NCBI GenBank assembly: GCA_933207985.1
Contig: OW240912.1
Coordinates: 360,606,305 to 360,670,304, forward strand
Origin: Pelobates cultripes
Lineage: Eukaryota > Chordata > Amphibia > Anura > Pelobatidae
DNA: 64,000 nucleotides
Reading direction: 5' to 3'
A program made the translations under genes and the position numbers. Shown here one piece after another: positions 12,493 to 22,934 of this stretch; position 1 is the stretch's first letter, and every line of letters starts with the position of its first letter. The notes below the pieces were generated by a model. It was given only the letters and a program-made list of their open reading frames with translations. It ran no database searches and was not told the DNA's origin.

Positions 12493-12592
12493 NNNNNNNN
12501 NNNNNNNNNNNNNNNNNNNNNNNNNNNNNNNNNNNNNNNNNNNNNNNNNNNNNNNNNNNNNNNNNNNNNNNNNNNNNNNNNNNNNNNNNNNN
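12493..12592. other. Assembly gap, 100 N
   Basis: Exactly 100 N, a conventional placeholder for a gap of unknown size. It is preceded by the duplicated hAT left end and followed by a TA/CA dinucleotide run, which probably caused the break. Confidence 0.98.
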
Positions 12593-12617
12593 TATATATA
12601 TATATATATATACACAT

Positions 12618-12677
<60 letters not shown>

Positions 12678-12740
12678 GTATATACACATACACACACACA
12701 CACACATACACACATGTATATATATATATATATATATAGC
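12593..12740. repeat. (TA)n/(CA)n low-complexity tract
   Basis: Alternating TA and CA dinucleotide runs directly after the gap. Long apparent reading frames here (YIYIYI, HTHTHT) are artefacts of the repeat. Confidence 0.95.
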
Positions 12741-12805
12741 AAAAAACAAAAAAGGTATGGTGGGGAAAAGTTTGGATTGAAAACCCCTTCCAATTGAAGT
12801 CTGTG

Positions 12806-13173
12806 AATAGTTAATTCAATGCTAAATAAAACTTTGCACACCAGTCAAGCCATAAGACTAGCCAGACAGCAACAAACCTCATGCTGATGATATGCATTAA
12901 CAATGAATCAGCTGTCCATCAGTGGTTCACTGGCTTTGCATCTTTTCCTAAGTTGTATTTCAAAGCTGTTGTATACAGCAAACACAGACTCAAAGGAATC
13001 CATTTTTAAAATGGAATGAGGCAAAAATGTGATTCTTTATTGAACTAATTTGCACAGGCCCATCCAGAATCCTTTGCGGTAGTAACATCACTGCAAATTT
13101 GTGATTCCTTTTGGAAAAGCAAGTCTTAATGCTTGACTGGTGTGCAGATTTTTGTTTAACATTGTATTAACTA
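12806..13173. mobile_element. MITE with ~60-bp terminal inverted repeats
   Basis: The left arm at 12806-12865 (core gcacaccagtcaagc) is an imperfect inverted copy of 13105-13173 (core gcttgactggtgtgc). Pairing extends outwards through the attaactat/atagttaat ends. The interior has no coding capacity. TA lies at both outer ends, which would fit a Tc1/mariner-type target, but this is weak. Confidence 0.6.
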
Positions 13174-15349
13174 TATATATGCTATATATCAGGAATGCTA
13201 TAGTTAGGAAGGAAGCAAGACTCATTTAGAAATATCCACAATACACAAAAGGAAATGGAAATTCTTCTAAATTAAAAGGTGGATACTTGCCTGTATAATG
13301 ATCTTCATAATAACTATAGCATTTCTTGGAACCTTTCTATTTAAACCATGGAAGGTAGCATGTTCCTTCTAGGCAGATTTTTAAATGGATCGGGTTTAGA
13401 ACCAATGCTTATATAAAGGCATGTAAACTGTACTAATGTATTCACCATAATGGATGCATGAATTACACAGTCCATATAAGTATATTTCAGTAGATTAACT
13501 TTGAAAGAAAACCATAAGAAATCTGCAAATATATTGTCATTACAACGTCTTCCAGATGATTTTCAATTCCATATATTTTGGTACCAATGTTTTTCACTAT
13601 GGTTTGTGTCTTATTTAATTATTATTTAATTAAAACCATGGTTTAGTATAGAATTATAGACAATGTCTAGGATGCCAGGTGCCATCGTGAACAGAAGTGC
13701 TAGGTGAAACCAGAATAATCAGCCTTCACATAAGGTAGCAAAACACCAACTCACCTGGGCAATTTAATAGCTAGTTCAATGTGACTCTATACCCACATTT
13801 GCCTTTTACACAGGACTTTAAATATTAATAATATAGGACAATCCATTTTTTAATTAATTCTATTATTACAATTTTCAAATATCTGATGATTACATCTTTC
13901 TTTTTAAAAACATTTATTTTTTATACTTTCTGGATATCTAAAATACATTATAGAAAAACAAATACCTCAAAGATAATGTATACCAAAACATCCAGCTGGT
14001 TGTAATATCCTGTCTTTACAAAACAAAATCATCATAAAAGAAGGCAGATGTTTGGAGCAATCTCTAGTGCAATTTCAGAATATCATTGTTTTCTGTTAAA
14101 GAAAAAAGAAATGAAATGCAATTAAAAGACTGAGCTAAATAGTCGTTATTGGACCCAATAAAAATTGGCATTATTTTTGGATTTCACTGCTCGACACATG
14201 AAGCATTTTTGCAAATATAATAACAATCAACTATAATTCAAGTTAAGAATTCAGCAAACAAGTAGTGAAACATAATATTGAGGATTAGCCTTTGACCAGA
14301 ATGACACTGTGTTCTTTATGAAAGATACAGATGTGAATTCTATTAAGGTTTTTATACATTTATAATCCCAAACTCTCTCCAAAACTCCAATGAAGTCTTT
14401 TAAATAATGACATTTTTAGGACCACAAAAGCAGATAAAAAAAAAAATGTTGTAGGGCTACTATTTCATTTATGGTTTTAACCTTTGTATTATAGATTGTT
14501 ACAGAGCAGGCATTAGTTCCTGAGGCACCAATGGCCAGTGCCCCTACTCATCTATTGCAAATGCGGGCTAATATAGTGTAAATACATCATAGGCAGCTAA
14601 ATATGATGCTTGATCAACAGCATCACTGTAGATTGAGATTCCAGCTGATCTTTACTAATCAGTCCTCACTGCAACTTGTGAATGTTGCAGGGACATTAAT
14701 ACTAGTAGGGATTGTCACCAGTGATGTGTTGAGACCCGTAACAGATTCCGTAACGCTTTATATTTCTGCATTTAATAATAAACTACCCTCTGCTATGAAA
14801 CTGTTTTGCACTATATTTACAAATGTATATTAATTTCTACACTACACAGATAACATCAGGAGATTAATAAAAAGTCACGGTGTTTCTGCATATATTTATC
14901 ACAATCTCAATTAAAGGGTTTTACTTGAAAACAAAACTTTCATATATTTGTCATTACAAACGTTATTCTTTTAATTTCAAAAGAGTGATAATTCCATAGT
15001 GGATCATACATGGCCAGCTGTTCAGAACCCTTTTGCATCATACAGATGTGTTGGTAGGACACATTACCTTCCACAGTACAATGACTGTGGTGTGGAAAAT
15101 ACAGATAAATGTGTTAAAGTTATATTATAGTGTAAGGAATACAAATTATAGATGTGCACAGAACAAATTTTCAGTTCTAATGCTAATCTAAAAAAAAATA
15201 TTGGTAAATTAAAATTCTGACATACAGATTTTTGGTTCGACGGAAATTCTGTAAAAGATTAGTTAATTACCAAATTTTGGTTGACTATTAATCTCTGTGT
15301 GAAAATAGTTGCCCTTTATGCTGGCAATTGCCCTGTGGCTGGTGGGGGC
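13174..15349. other. Spacer inside the nest, no gene seen
   Basis: AT-rich DNA without coding frames or obvious repeats. It ends at the left LTR of the retroelement. Part may belong to the hAT interior or to older inserted elements that I cannot separate. Confidence 0.4.
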
Positions 15350-15784
15350 TGTGGTGTATTACCAAACTCTATAAATTATTATGTACACATACACATATAA
15401 ACTCTGGTCCGTCTACTTTAACAAATATTTATTCAGAGACAAAACAACAACAACATACAAATAATGACACACAATCTAACTAACTATACCACCAACAACA
15501 GCAACAACAACCTAACTAACAATAACAACTACATCTTATAAAATCCCACTCACAGTTCACCATGATGGAAATTAGGCCATGTCTGCTTAAAGGACTGCTC
15601 AGTAGCACAGCCAAGAAGGAACAGAGAGGAATGGAGATAGGGGGAAGTGGTTATCTCTTTCCTGACTAGTAAAGGTATTGAATTACCAATTAACATTTCA
15701 AAAGGGTAAAGCTTATCCCACTGTAAGAGCTTGGTCACATGATCCCTGGTCACCATATTAGTTTGATGACAGAATGTCACCACA
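15350..15784 (-). repeat. 3' LTR of the gag-only retroelement
   Basis: 435 bp, beginning TGTGGTG and ending CACCACA on either strand. It matches the 5' LTR with only a few substitutions (for example cacatacac here against cgcatacac). It has the same internal CAACAA-rich stretch. Confidence 0.9.
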
Positions 15785-15800
15785 TTCCCTCACTTTTTTT
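15785..15800 (-). promoter_or_regulatory. Polypurine tract of the gag-only retroelement
   Basis: On the minus strand AAAAAAAAGTGAGGGAA lies immediately before the 3' LTR, the position and composition of a plus-strand primer. Confidence 0.75.
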
Positions 15801-16290
15801 TCTCTTATGTTGAGCACATTTAAAAGTGAGAGAATATAGTCAAACAGGGGTTGCATCACCCCACATTCCCCCAATTTCAATTGTTTTCAGTTGTTCCGTT
15901 TTTAAATTAACCACTGCCCAAGTGGGTTGGTAAGAACCCTGGTAGTTGTTCATTAATATTATATGGTAATGTGTTCATGTGAAGTAGTAATATCTAGACG
16001 CAATCAACCCCATACAGTAATTATCACTAGTTTATGACACAATATGATGTTTAATTTCGCCTGAGACTGGAATCTGAAGACTGTGCCTGATCTGTGTGCT
16101 TGATAGCTGTGATTTTAGAATGAACTCTCCTTGAATATTGTCTTTGCCAATCCATTACAAAGCTTGAGGTTTGTAGGTTTAATGACACATGCAAGTTCAT
16201 GAGTGTAGGGTAAACTCATTCTGTGACCACCTTGAAATGACACAAATTCCTGCTTCTTGCTGTTACTTTACCCTCAGTCTGGGCTGTGTT

Positions 16291-16450
16291 AATAGTTTGA
16301 CTTGGTAATCTCAGCACTTCTTCATCTGTATAGTATCTATTTTCAGGATAATAGTTTGACGTGTAATCCCAGCACCTCTTCATCTGAATAGTAATCATTT
16401 TCAGGATAATAGTTTGTCTTGGTAATCCCAGCACTTCTTCATCTGTATAG
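16291..16450. repeat. Minisatellite, three units of ~58-59 bp
   Basis: aatagtttg begins units at 16291, 16350 and 16408. Each continues with a variant of gtaatcccagcacttcttcatctg. It lies in the noncoding part of the retroelement between gag and the 3' LTR. Confidence 0.85.
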
Positions 16451-17425
16451 TAACCTGTGACAGGACATGTCAGTTACCTTTGCCTCTCTGGGCCTTCCAA
16501 TTAAAATGTTCTTTGAATCAAACACAGACAATGAAATATGTACAACAGTAATCAGCATATTGTCTTGTGTCAAAGGCTTAACTAGTTTTGTCTAATAAAA
16601 TCTATTTGGTTGTGGTGTCTTAAGGCTATGTTTACATTTTAGAGGTATTTAAAAGACCCACAAATGTCTCCTGAAATTTGGATTAATTTAGACATTTACT
16701 CCACACCTGATGGAGAGTTGAACACAAAACCATATTAGTTATTTTATAATTTACTGATGAATACATGCAATAATCACAAAATGTACATAGTTTAAACCGT
16801 AAATTATTATACATGAACGTGAGTGGGAAAGATCTATGGGTGAAAAATGTATTCGCAATTGAACGTAGGTGCAAATTCTCATACCTATAACTATTTAACC
16901 CCCTGCGGATAGCCAAATAGAACAAATAGCATACATTTTCACTTTATTATTTATGCCATCTTCACTCAAAGCAATCTAATTTCCCTATATTCTTAATGAC
17001 AAAAATAAACAAAGCATCAAAGATGGAGAGAGAAGAAAAAAAAAGTAGATTGAATGCTACCATTACACAGTTTGGCAGCGTGCAATCTATAGAAAACTGT
17101 CTGTTGCTATTCAAAAATCAAAATCAAAAATCAACTTGAGGTTATATTTGTTGGGAACCAAATTAAAAAAAAAAATGCTTTTAAAGTTTTTACTGTTGTA
17201 AACCAACAGAAAGTTACACTATCACATCTCTCCAGTGTGATCAAATATAAGCCTCACGTTGGCAACAATTCACTTAATCTATGAATTTATAATTATTAAT
17301 CCAGCATCAAAAAATAAAACATAGCTGGCAGTGCAGGCGTGCTAAACTAATAAAAACAAAAATTATTTGGAATTTGGCCCACCTGACTGTAATGAATGAA
17401 TTTAGAGGCTTATCCTTAGTATGAC

Positions 17426-17457
<32 letters not shown>

Positions 17458-17583
17458 ACAATACATACTAAGGTCCTCTTTAAACTGGAGTGTTACGAGA
17501 TAATGGTGAGACAGATAAAATATAGAAACAAAAGAAAAAACAAACATACATACAGATGTAGAGGACAACAAAAATTATGGGAG

Positions 17584-19317
17584 TTATTCATTGCTGGGGA
17601 CCCCCAATTGATCAGTATTTCCCTCTCTCATCTGTTCCCTAAGCGCTTTCACGTCTGCCTCCAATCTCTCAGTCTGTCTCTTTAGGTCCCAGTAGTCTCT
17701 ATTCCCTTCTTTATTCCTCCAATTATCCCAATTCCGTCTATTGGTCTGATCATCCCATCTATGGTTCCTTTTCCAATTATTCTCCCAATAACTGTTCCTG
17801 TTGTTTCTCTGTTTTTCTTGCCATCTGTGATTTTCCCAGTTATCTCTCCTTTTTAGCTTCTCCCAGGTGTTGTTATTATTATTCCAATTATTATTGATTA
17901 CCTTAGGCTCCTCCCATCTATTTTTCCAATTATCTCCCATTACATTACTTCCTTTAGAACTGTCCCTATTCCTATGGTCCCTCTGTGGATCTCTCCATCT
18001 TTTGTCAAAGTCCTGTTTTGGTCTCCAGTTCTCATTATCCCTCTTGTTCTGAGGTACATCCCACCTTTGGCTTCTCCATTTGCCATCTAAATCTCTACCA
18101 GAGTCAACCTTGAATGTTCTTATGGCTGAAACAGATAAGGCCTGTTCTGAGGAAGGATGCTTAAGCCACCAATTATCAGCTCTAGTTAGTAGCATTTCTA
18201 AGTCTGCTGGTGTTGGATCAAAAAGCCTGACAAATTCTTGACACTCCCAGGGAAGGGCTTCCATTACTTTAGCAATGTGTTCTGGTGAGCCCAACACCAG
18301 GGGATGTTGAGGTTGGCGTAGTGTATACCAGAACAATATCCTTTGAGCTACCTCTCTAGGACCATCTGCTGGCCTCATCGTAATATTCGCTATTTCTTTC
18401 TCTATGCTGAGTATATAGAAATTAGTTTCAGCAATTCTTCCTGCCTGATCAGACACACTGTTATTGAATCCCAATAGTCTACTAGCCAAAGGACCCATAG
18501 CATATTCTAAAAGTTCGGTCCATTCCTCTAAGTTAAAACCTCCTTTTTTAGCTCTATTTGCTCCCCTCATAAACCAGTGTGTAAAAGTATTAAAGTTGTT
18601 ATTTGGCATACTTCCCCACCATTTCTGGAAATTTTCTTTGTCTGTGATTGACATAGTACTTGTCTGTCTAGAGAAACTAGTAGGCATTTCTCTTGCATTA
18701 AAGTGTTCAGTTATTATTAAAGGGGCTTGTGGGACACAGTTAACAACTGGCGCATTTCCCTTGTGTTTGGTTCCGAGCACTGGTTCTGTACCTTTAGATA
18801 TAAAATGAGACTGGCCTGGGCATACTTTAGGAATCTCCTTATCCCATTTATTTATGTTTTCTTTAGTTTTCATTTTATATTCCATAACTAGGTTTTGGAG
18901 TTCAGTGATCTTAGCACTATATGCATCTCTCTGTTGTTCTATTTCCTTTAATTCTTTCTCCAACCCCTCGATCATTTTGTTTGTTCTTAGGGCAGCTATT
19001 TTAAAACAATCTCTTTCATCAAGAGCATCTTCCATTTTATTAGTAGTTACTAAATTAGCTTGCTGCAATTCGAGTACCATGCTTGCCAACCCCCCTATTG
19101 CAGCAACAACCGCTTGTGCCACCAAGCTTTTCCTTTTCTTAATATGGCATTTTTTATTAGTAACAATCTGTGTCAAAACATCCATGAAACCTTCATATTT
19201 TCCACAATAGGGGCCTGCTGGTTCTGGAAGCTCATATGGTCCATCATGTTTGTCAATGTCATTCTTAAAGTACTCTAGTACTTCTGCAGAAAAATACTTA
19301 ATACCTAGATATGACAT
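17584..19317 (-). CDS. Gag-like structural protein of an LTR retroelement (577 aa)
   Basis: Single uninterrupted frame starting MSYLGIKYFSAEV. Residues ~1-95 form an N-terminal domain. Residues ~95-165 are Glu/Lys-rich and look like a coiled coil (EGLEKELKEIEQQRDAYSAK). Residues ~225-380 look like a helical capsid region, with PTPADLEMLLTRADNWWL near its end. From ~395 to ~545 the protein is basic and crowded with Trp and Asn (about 16 Trp in roughly 150 residues, in phrases such as NNWKRNHRW and RRNWDNW). This replaces the CCHC zinc knuckle that most retroelement Gags carry; none is present. A second Glu/Arg-rich helix (QTERLEADVKALREQ) closes the chain. Gag identity is inferred from position between PBS and PPT, domain order and basic C-terminus. 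No similarity search was possible. Confidence 0.7.
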   Translation of the reverse strand: MSYLGIKYFSAEVLEYFKNDIDKHDGPYELPEPAGPYCGKYEGFMDVLTQIVTNKKCHIKKRKSLVAQAVVAAIGGLASMVLELQQANLVTTNKMEDALDERDCFKIAALRTNKMIEGLEKELKEIEQQRDAYSAKITELQNLVMEYKMKTKENINKWDKEIPKVCPGQSHFISKGTEPVLGTKHKGNAPVVNCVPQAPLIITEHFNAREMPTSFSRQTSTMSITDKENFQKWWGSMPNNNFNTFTHWFMRGANRAKKGGFNLEEWTELLEYAMGPLASRLLGFNNSVSDQAGRIAETNFYILSIEKEIANITMRPADGPREVAQRILFWYTLRQPQHPLVLGSPEHIAKVMEALPWECQEFVRLFDPTPADLEMLLTRADNWWLKHPSSEQALSVSAIRTFKVDSGRDLDGKWRSQRWDVPQNKRDNENWRPKQDFDKRWRDPQRDHRNRDSSKGSNVMGDNWKNRWEEPKVINNNWNNNNNTWEKLKRRDNWENHRWQEKQRNNRNSYWENNWKRNHRWDDQTNRRNWDNWRNKEGNRDYWDLKRQTERLEADVKALREQMREGNTDQLGVPSNE

Positions 19318-19825
19318 TTTAAAACCGAGCTCTCCCTAGGTCTTTAATCAAAATAGACCAGCAGACTAAGGAAAAAAAAACAACACGCTTTTAACAATGG
19401 GATTAATTTAAAAAAAACTGAAACTGGCTCCATAGAGATTGAACCATTTGAGAAACTTAATTACATTAACCTATTCAAACAAACTCTTGTCTTTTAAGAA
19501 AAAAAAACTTCACAGTCTCAATACAACAAATGCCCACAGGCAGCAAAACACAAAACCACCCTTTTGCCTTTGTTTAAGTGCAGTGTGGGGGTTTACAAAT
19601 AAACAGAATGATTTAAAGGAAGGTATGGGAACTGGAAAATACCTGACTGTAACTTCAGCACAATGATAATTCCCAACCATATAACAATCTAACATAGGCA
19701 TCTTTACCTCAAATACAAACTGTTCATTCTCTATTAAACACACAGTGTAAAAATTTACATTTTAGCCTGGCTAAACAATAGCCACCACACTGTATTAGCC
19801 CCAATACCTTTATCATGTAAACACA

Positions 19826-20500
19826 ATGCTCCTACCCAGAATTCAATGGTTCAAACAGACAAAAGATAACCCACCAAAAAAACAGTTTGCTATTTAAACT
19901 TAGAATGCAGGGAAGCCACAAAATGTACAAAATGTAACATCTAAAAACAATTACAATATATTCAGTTTAGTTCTAGTTAGATGCAACAGGAGAGAGACAA
20001 TACAGCACATGGGCTATTAAAAATGGCCGAAACATCAATAGTACCAATGCAGTGCAACTATTCAATCTTCCCCTTTAATCACCAATACTTTAAAACTGTG
20101 CATAAACAAAATTAAACTATAAATGCTACAATTTGCAACAAAATACGTTCTGTCAGTCATAATGCACAAACATTATGCTCCTATCCTGAATTCAATGATT
20201 CAAACAGACAAAAGATAACAACAAAAAACGTTTGCTATTTTAACTTAGAATGCAGTGAAGCCCCACAATTTAACACCTAAGAAGACAATTAAAATAGATT
20301 AAGTTTCATTCTAGTTAGTTGCAACAAGAGAGACAATACAGCGCATGGGCAATTAAAAATGGCCAAAACATCAAAGGTTCCAATGCAATTCAATTTCCCC
20401 CTTTTATCACCAATACTTTAAAACTGTACAGAAACAAAGTTAAACCTATAAATGCTACAATTTGCATCAAAATATGTTCTGTCAGTCACAATACACAAAT
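19826..20500 (-). repeat. Tandem duplication (~349-bp period) in the retroelement leader
   Basis: atgctcct...attcaatg.ttcaaacagacaaaag begins at 19826 and again at 20175, and the two copies align over most of 330 bp with point differences and small gaps. The repeat lies between the primer-binding site and gag, where packaging or translation signals of retroelements usually sit. Confidence 0.8.
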
Positions 20501-20637
20501 TCAAAACAGTCAACAAAACAAATATGTATATTTGTTTCAACAAAATGAATCCTATGCTATAAAGTCTCTTTCTCTTAGATTATGTATCAATATGGTAGTT
20601 ATTGCGCCTCACAAACATTTGTTGTAGAAGTCTAAAA

Positions 20638-20650
20638 TTCGTGGTCGCCA
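20638..20650 (-). promoter_or_regulatory. Primer-binding site, probably tRNA-Arg
   Basis: Two bases inside the 5' LTR the minus strand reads TGGCGACCACGAA. Its complement TTCGTGGTCGCCA matches, from memory, the 3' end of vertebrate tRNA-Arg(TCG) with CCA. A TGG start and +2 offset are standard for retroelement PBSs. Confidence 0.7.
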
Positions 20651-20652
20651 AA

Positions 20653-21087
20653 TGTGGTGTATCACCAAATTCTATAAATTATTATGTACGCATACACATA
20701 TAAACTCTGGTCCGTCTACTTTAACAAATATTTATTCAGAGACAAAACAACAACAACATACAAATAATGACACACAATCTAACTAACTATACCACCAACA
20801 ACAGCAACAACAACCTAACTAACAATAACAACTACATCTTATAAAATCCCACTCACAGTTCACCATGATAGAAATAAGGCCATGTCTGCTTAAAGGACTG
20901 CTCAGTAGCACAGCCAAGAAGGAACAGGGAGGAATGGAGATAGGGGGAAGTGGTTATCTCTTTCCTGACTAATAAAGGTATTGAATTACCAATTAACATT
21001 TCAAAAGGGTAAAGCTTATCCCACTGTAAGAGCTTGGTCACATGATCCCTGGTCACCATATTAGTTTGATGACAGAATGTCACCACA
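20653..21087 (-). repeat. 5' LTR of the gag-only retroelement
   Basis: 435 bp, TG...CA termini. On the minus strand it contains TTTTATAAG (about 20838-20846), a plausible TATA box. Downstream is AATAAA (about 20731-20736), a plausible poly(A) signal; the order U3-TATA-R-AATAAA-U5 is normal. Confidence 0.85.
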
Positions 21088-21768
21088 CTGTCCTTACAGC
21101 AGAGATCAGATGAGTCCTTCAGGACTGTAGTGGACACTGTATACCCTAACCTAGCTATGCATTTCCCTATCTAATCAACAGCAGCTACACTTTCCCTCCT
21201 CTCACTAAGCATGCAGCTTGAGAATGAATGTAAAATAGATGCCTTCCAGTAGGTGGGAGGGTCTGCTAGGGAGGGTGTGCTGCTAATTGGCTGGAATGTG
21301 TCTGCTGACTGTGAGGTACAGGGTCAAAGTTTACTCAATGATGATGATTAGGGGGCGTATTGAACCGCGCATATGTTCGCCCGCCGTATCGTACGCGAAC
21401 ATGCTATGTTCGCCAGGAACTATTCGCCAGCGAACCGTTCGGTGCATCACTAGTATACACTGATCAACTACAACTTTAGACAGGTGAAGTGAATAACATT
21501 GATTATATTGTTACAATGGCACCTGTCGAGGGATGTGTTATATAAGACAGCAAGTGAACAGTGAATTCTTAAATATCACGTGTTGGATGCAGGGAAATGG
21601 GCAAGTGAAAAGGCCAAATAGTGATTGCTAGATGATTGGTTCAGAGAATCTTCAAAACAACAAGTCACCTGGGTGTCTCCCTATGTGTGTCTCCCTCCTC
21701 ACTGAGCCTGTGCACCAATGAGAAACTCCAGGGGTCTTTCAGGGAATAACTCTAAATGTACAAGACAA

Positions 21769-22777
21769 GGGGAAAAAAGTGCCCCGAAGTGAAAATAGTA
21801 CACTACCTGTAAATAACAGTATTATTTAAATGTTACACATTGTAATAAGTGGGGGGATGTGATTAACAGCCAAACTGTATGCCAATGAAGTGTTATTGTG
21901 TTCTAATACAGGGATTCAAGCCCCCATTCTACCCTTAGGCAATAATGGAGTCCTCTGTGAAGCACATGGCCTTTCACCAGGCAAAATCAGTTGGGTTGTT
22001 GATAAACTCCTCCTCCATTCCCTTCCATTGCAATACCCCTTCCCCCAGGAGGCACTCTGGTTCTGTTACATCCTAAGGGATTGACTAAGGGAGGTGTGTC
22101 CAGCAGAAGGAGGGACTAACCTGTTTAAAGCCCTGTGAATAGCACATTCTCTCTCTCTTTGAATTACCTCTCTTCACCTTCTCTCTCCTCTCTCCCCTCT
22201 CCCCACTGTACACACCCTCTCTCTTACTCTCAGCTGCTGATCAATGGAGTGGTAACTGTATCACATGTCTATGCCTGTTTTATTATGTTAATTTAGCCTA
22301 CTTTCCATTCAGTCAATGTTAGTTTTAGTAGCAACATATACTAGCCTATTTTAAATGTATATGTATTGTTTATTTGTTTGATTAAGCCTTTATTAATAAA
22401 TATTATTGAATTGCCGAAAGCAAGGAGTGTGGACTCTGACTTTACACTCGGTTTTTAAGTTATTATTTTAAGTTATTATTTTTAGTTATTAATGTTATTA
22501 TTAATTCCAAGTTTATTCCAACTTGCGAGTTAAACGTTTATTACACACATAGATCTAATCATTTGAGTGTAGAAAACAAAAAATCACAAGGAGACCATAA
22601 GTGCTTACTGGTTTTGGCCCCTGATTTTCTCATTCTATTTGATAGTTATAACAGGGTCTAGGAGAAGCCATATAAGGCTAATTGTTTTGTTTGTTACATT
22701 CACATGATTAGATCAATTTGTAACATTTAACTGATACTGATAGTTCCAAGTAGTGCACTATTTTCACTTTTTTCCCT
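21769..22777. repeat. Element bounded by ~65-bp inverted repeats
   Basis: The left arm 21769-21841 (ggggaaaaaagtg, gtgaaaatagtacacta, atttaaatgttacacatt) pairs with the right arm 22715-22777 (aatttgtaacatttaa, tagtgcactattttcac). The left arm carries a small duplication. Between them is an LTR-like segment. A second short inverted pair (agatctaatcatttgagtg / cattcacatgattagatca) lies at about 22551-22570 and 22699-22715. No coding frame. Confidence 0.5.
21858..22547 (+). repeat. LTR-like segment (solo or truncated LTR)
   Basis: A purine run (aagtgggggga) precedes TGTGATTAAC, and the segment ends in ATTACACA. AATAAA lies at 22395-22400 in a downstream T-rich part, with a CT-rich stretch at 22148-22230. 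These are LTR traits, but there is no second LTR or clean target duplication. It may simply be the interior of the surrounding inverted-repeat element. Confidence 0.35.
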
Positions 22778-22934
22778 TGAAGTGGTTAGTACTCTGCAAA
22801 AGGGGTACAAGGAAGAGCAAGAGGTGAACCAGTATCACGGTCATGTGGAGCAAAGGCTAGCATGTCTGGTCTTTTCACACAGAAGAGCTACTGTAGCTCA
22901 AATTACTGAAAAAAACGAATACTGCTCATTTTCC

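Larger units (their letters stand above)
15350..21087 (-). mobile_element. Non-autonomous LTR retroelement with a gag-like gene only (5.7 kb)
   Basis: Two near-identical 435-bp LTRs (15350-15784 and 20653-21087) with TGTGG...CCACA termini flank a 4.9-kb interior. On the minus strand the order is 5' LTR, primer-binding site, ~1.3-kb leader with a tandem repeat, a 577-codon gag-like frame, ~1.8 kb of noncoding DNA, purine tract, 3' LTR. I find no protease, RT, RNase H, integrase or envelope motif, so mobility would need proteins in trans. No target duplication is visible (flanks gggggc and ctgtcc), so one flank may be rearranged. High LTR similarity suggests a recent insertion. Confidence 0.85.
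11806..21460. mobile_element. hAT-type element ends enclosing a nested 9.6-kb insertion
   Basis: The left end TAGTGATG begins at 11814 and the right end CATCACTA finishes at 21452. Each is flanked by the perfect 8-bp duplication gtatacac (11806-11813 and 21453-21460). The 8-bp duplication and TAGTG terminus are hallmarks of hAT transposons. Subterminal DNA on both sides is rich in gcgaac/gttcgc motifs (11821-11915 and 21375-21440), as in frog non-autonomous hAT elements. The left end is duplicated at 12461, so the true left junction may be either copy. No hAT transposase was found. Later insertions fill most of the interior. Confidence 0.7.

Noticed and set aside
12365..12841. Long frames on both strands through the gap and the TA/CA tract
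   Set aside because: They translate N and dinucleotide repeats (YIYIYI, HTHTHT) and have no motif; low-complexity artefacts.
15350..21087. Endogenous retrovirus with envelope
   Set aside because: No pol or env frames or motifs between the LTRs; only the gag-like gene is supported.
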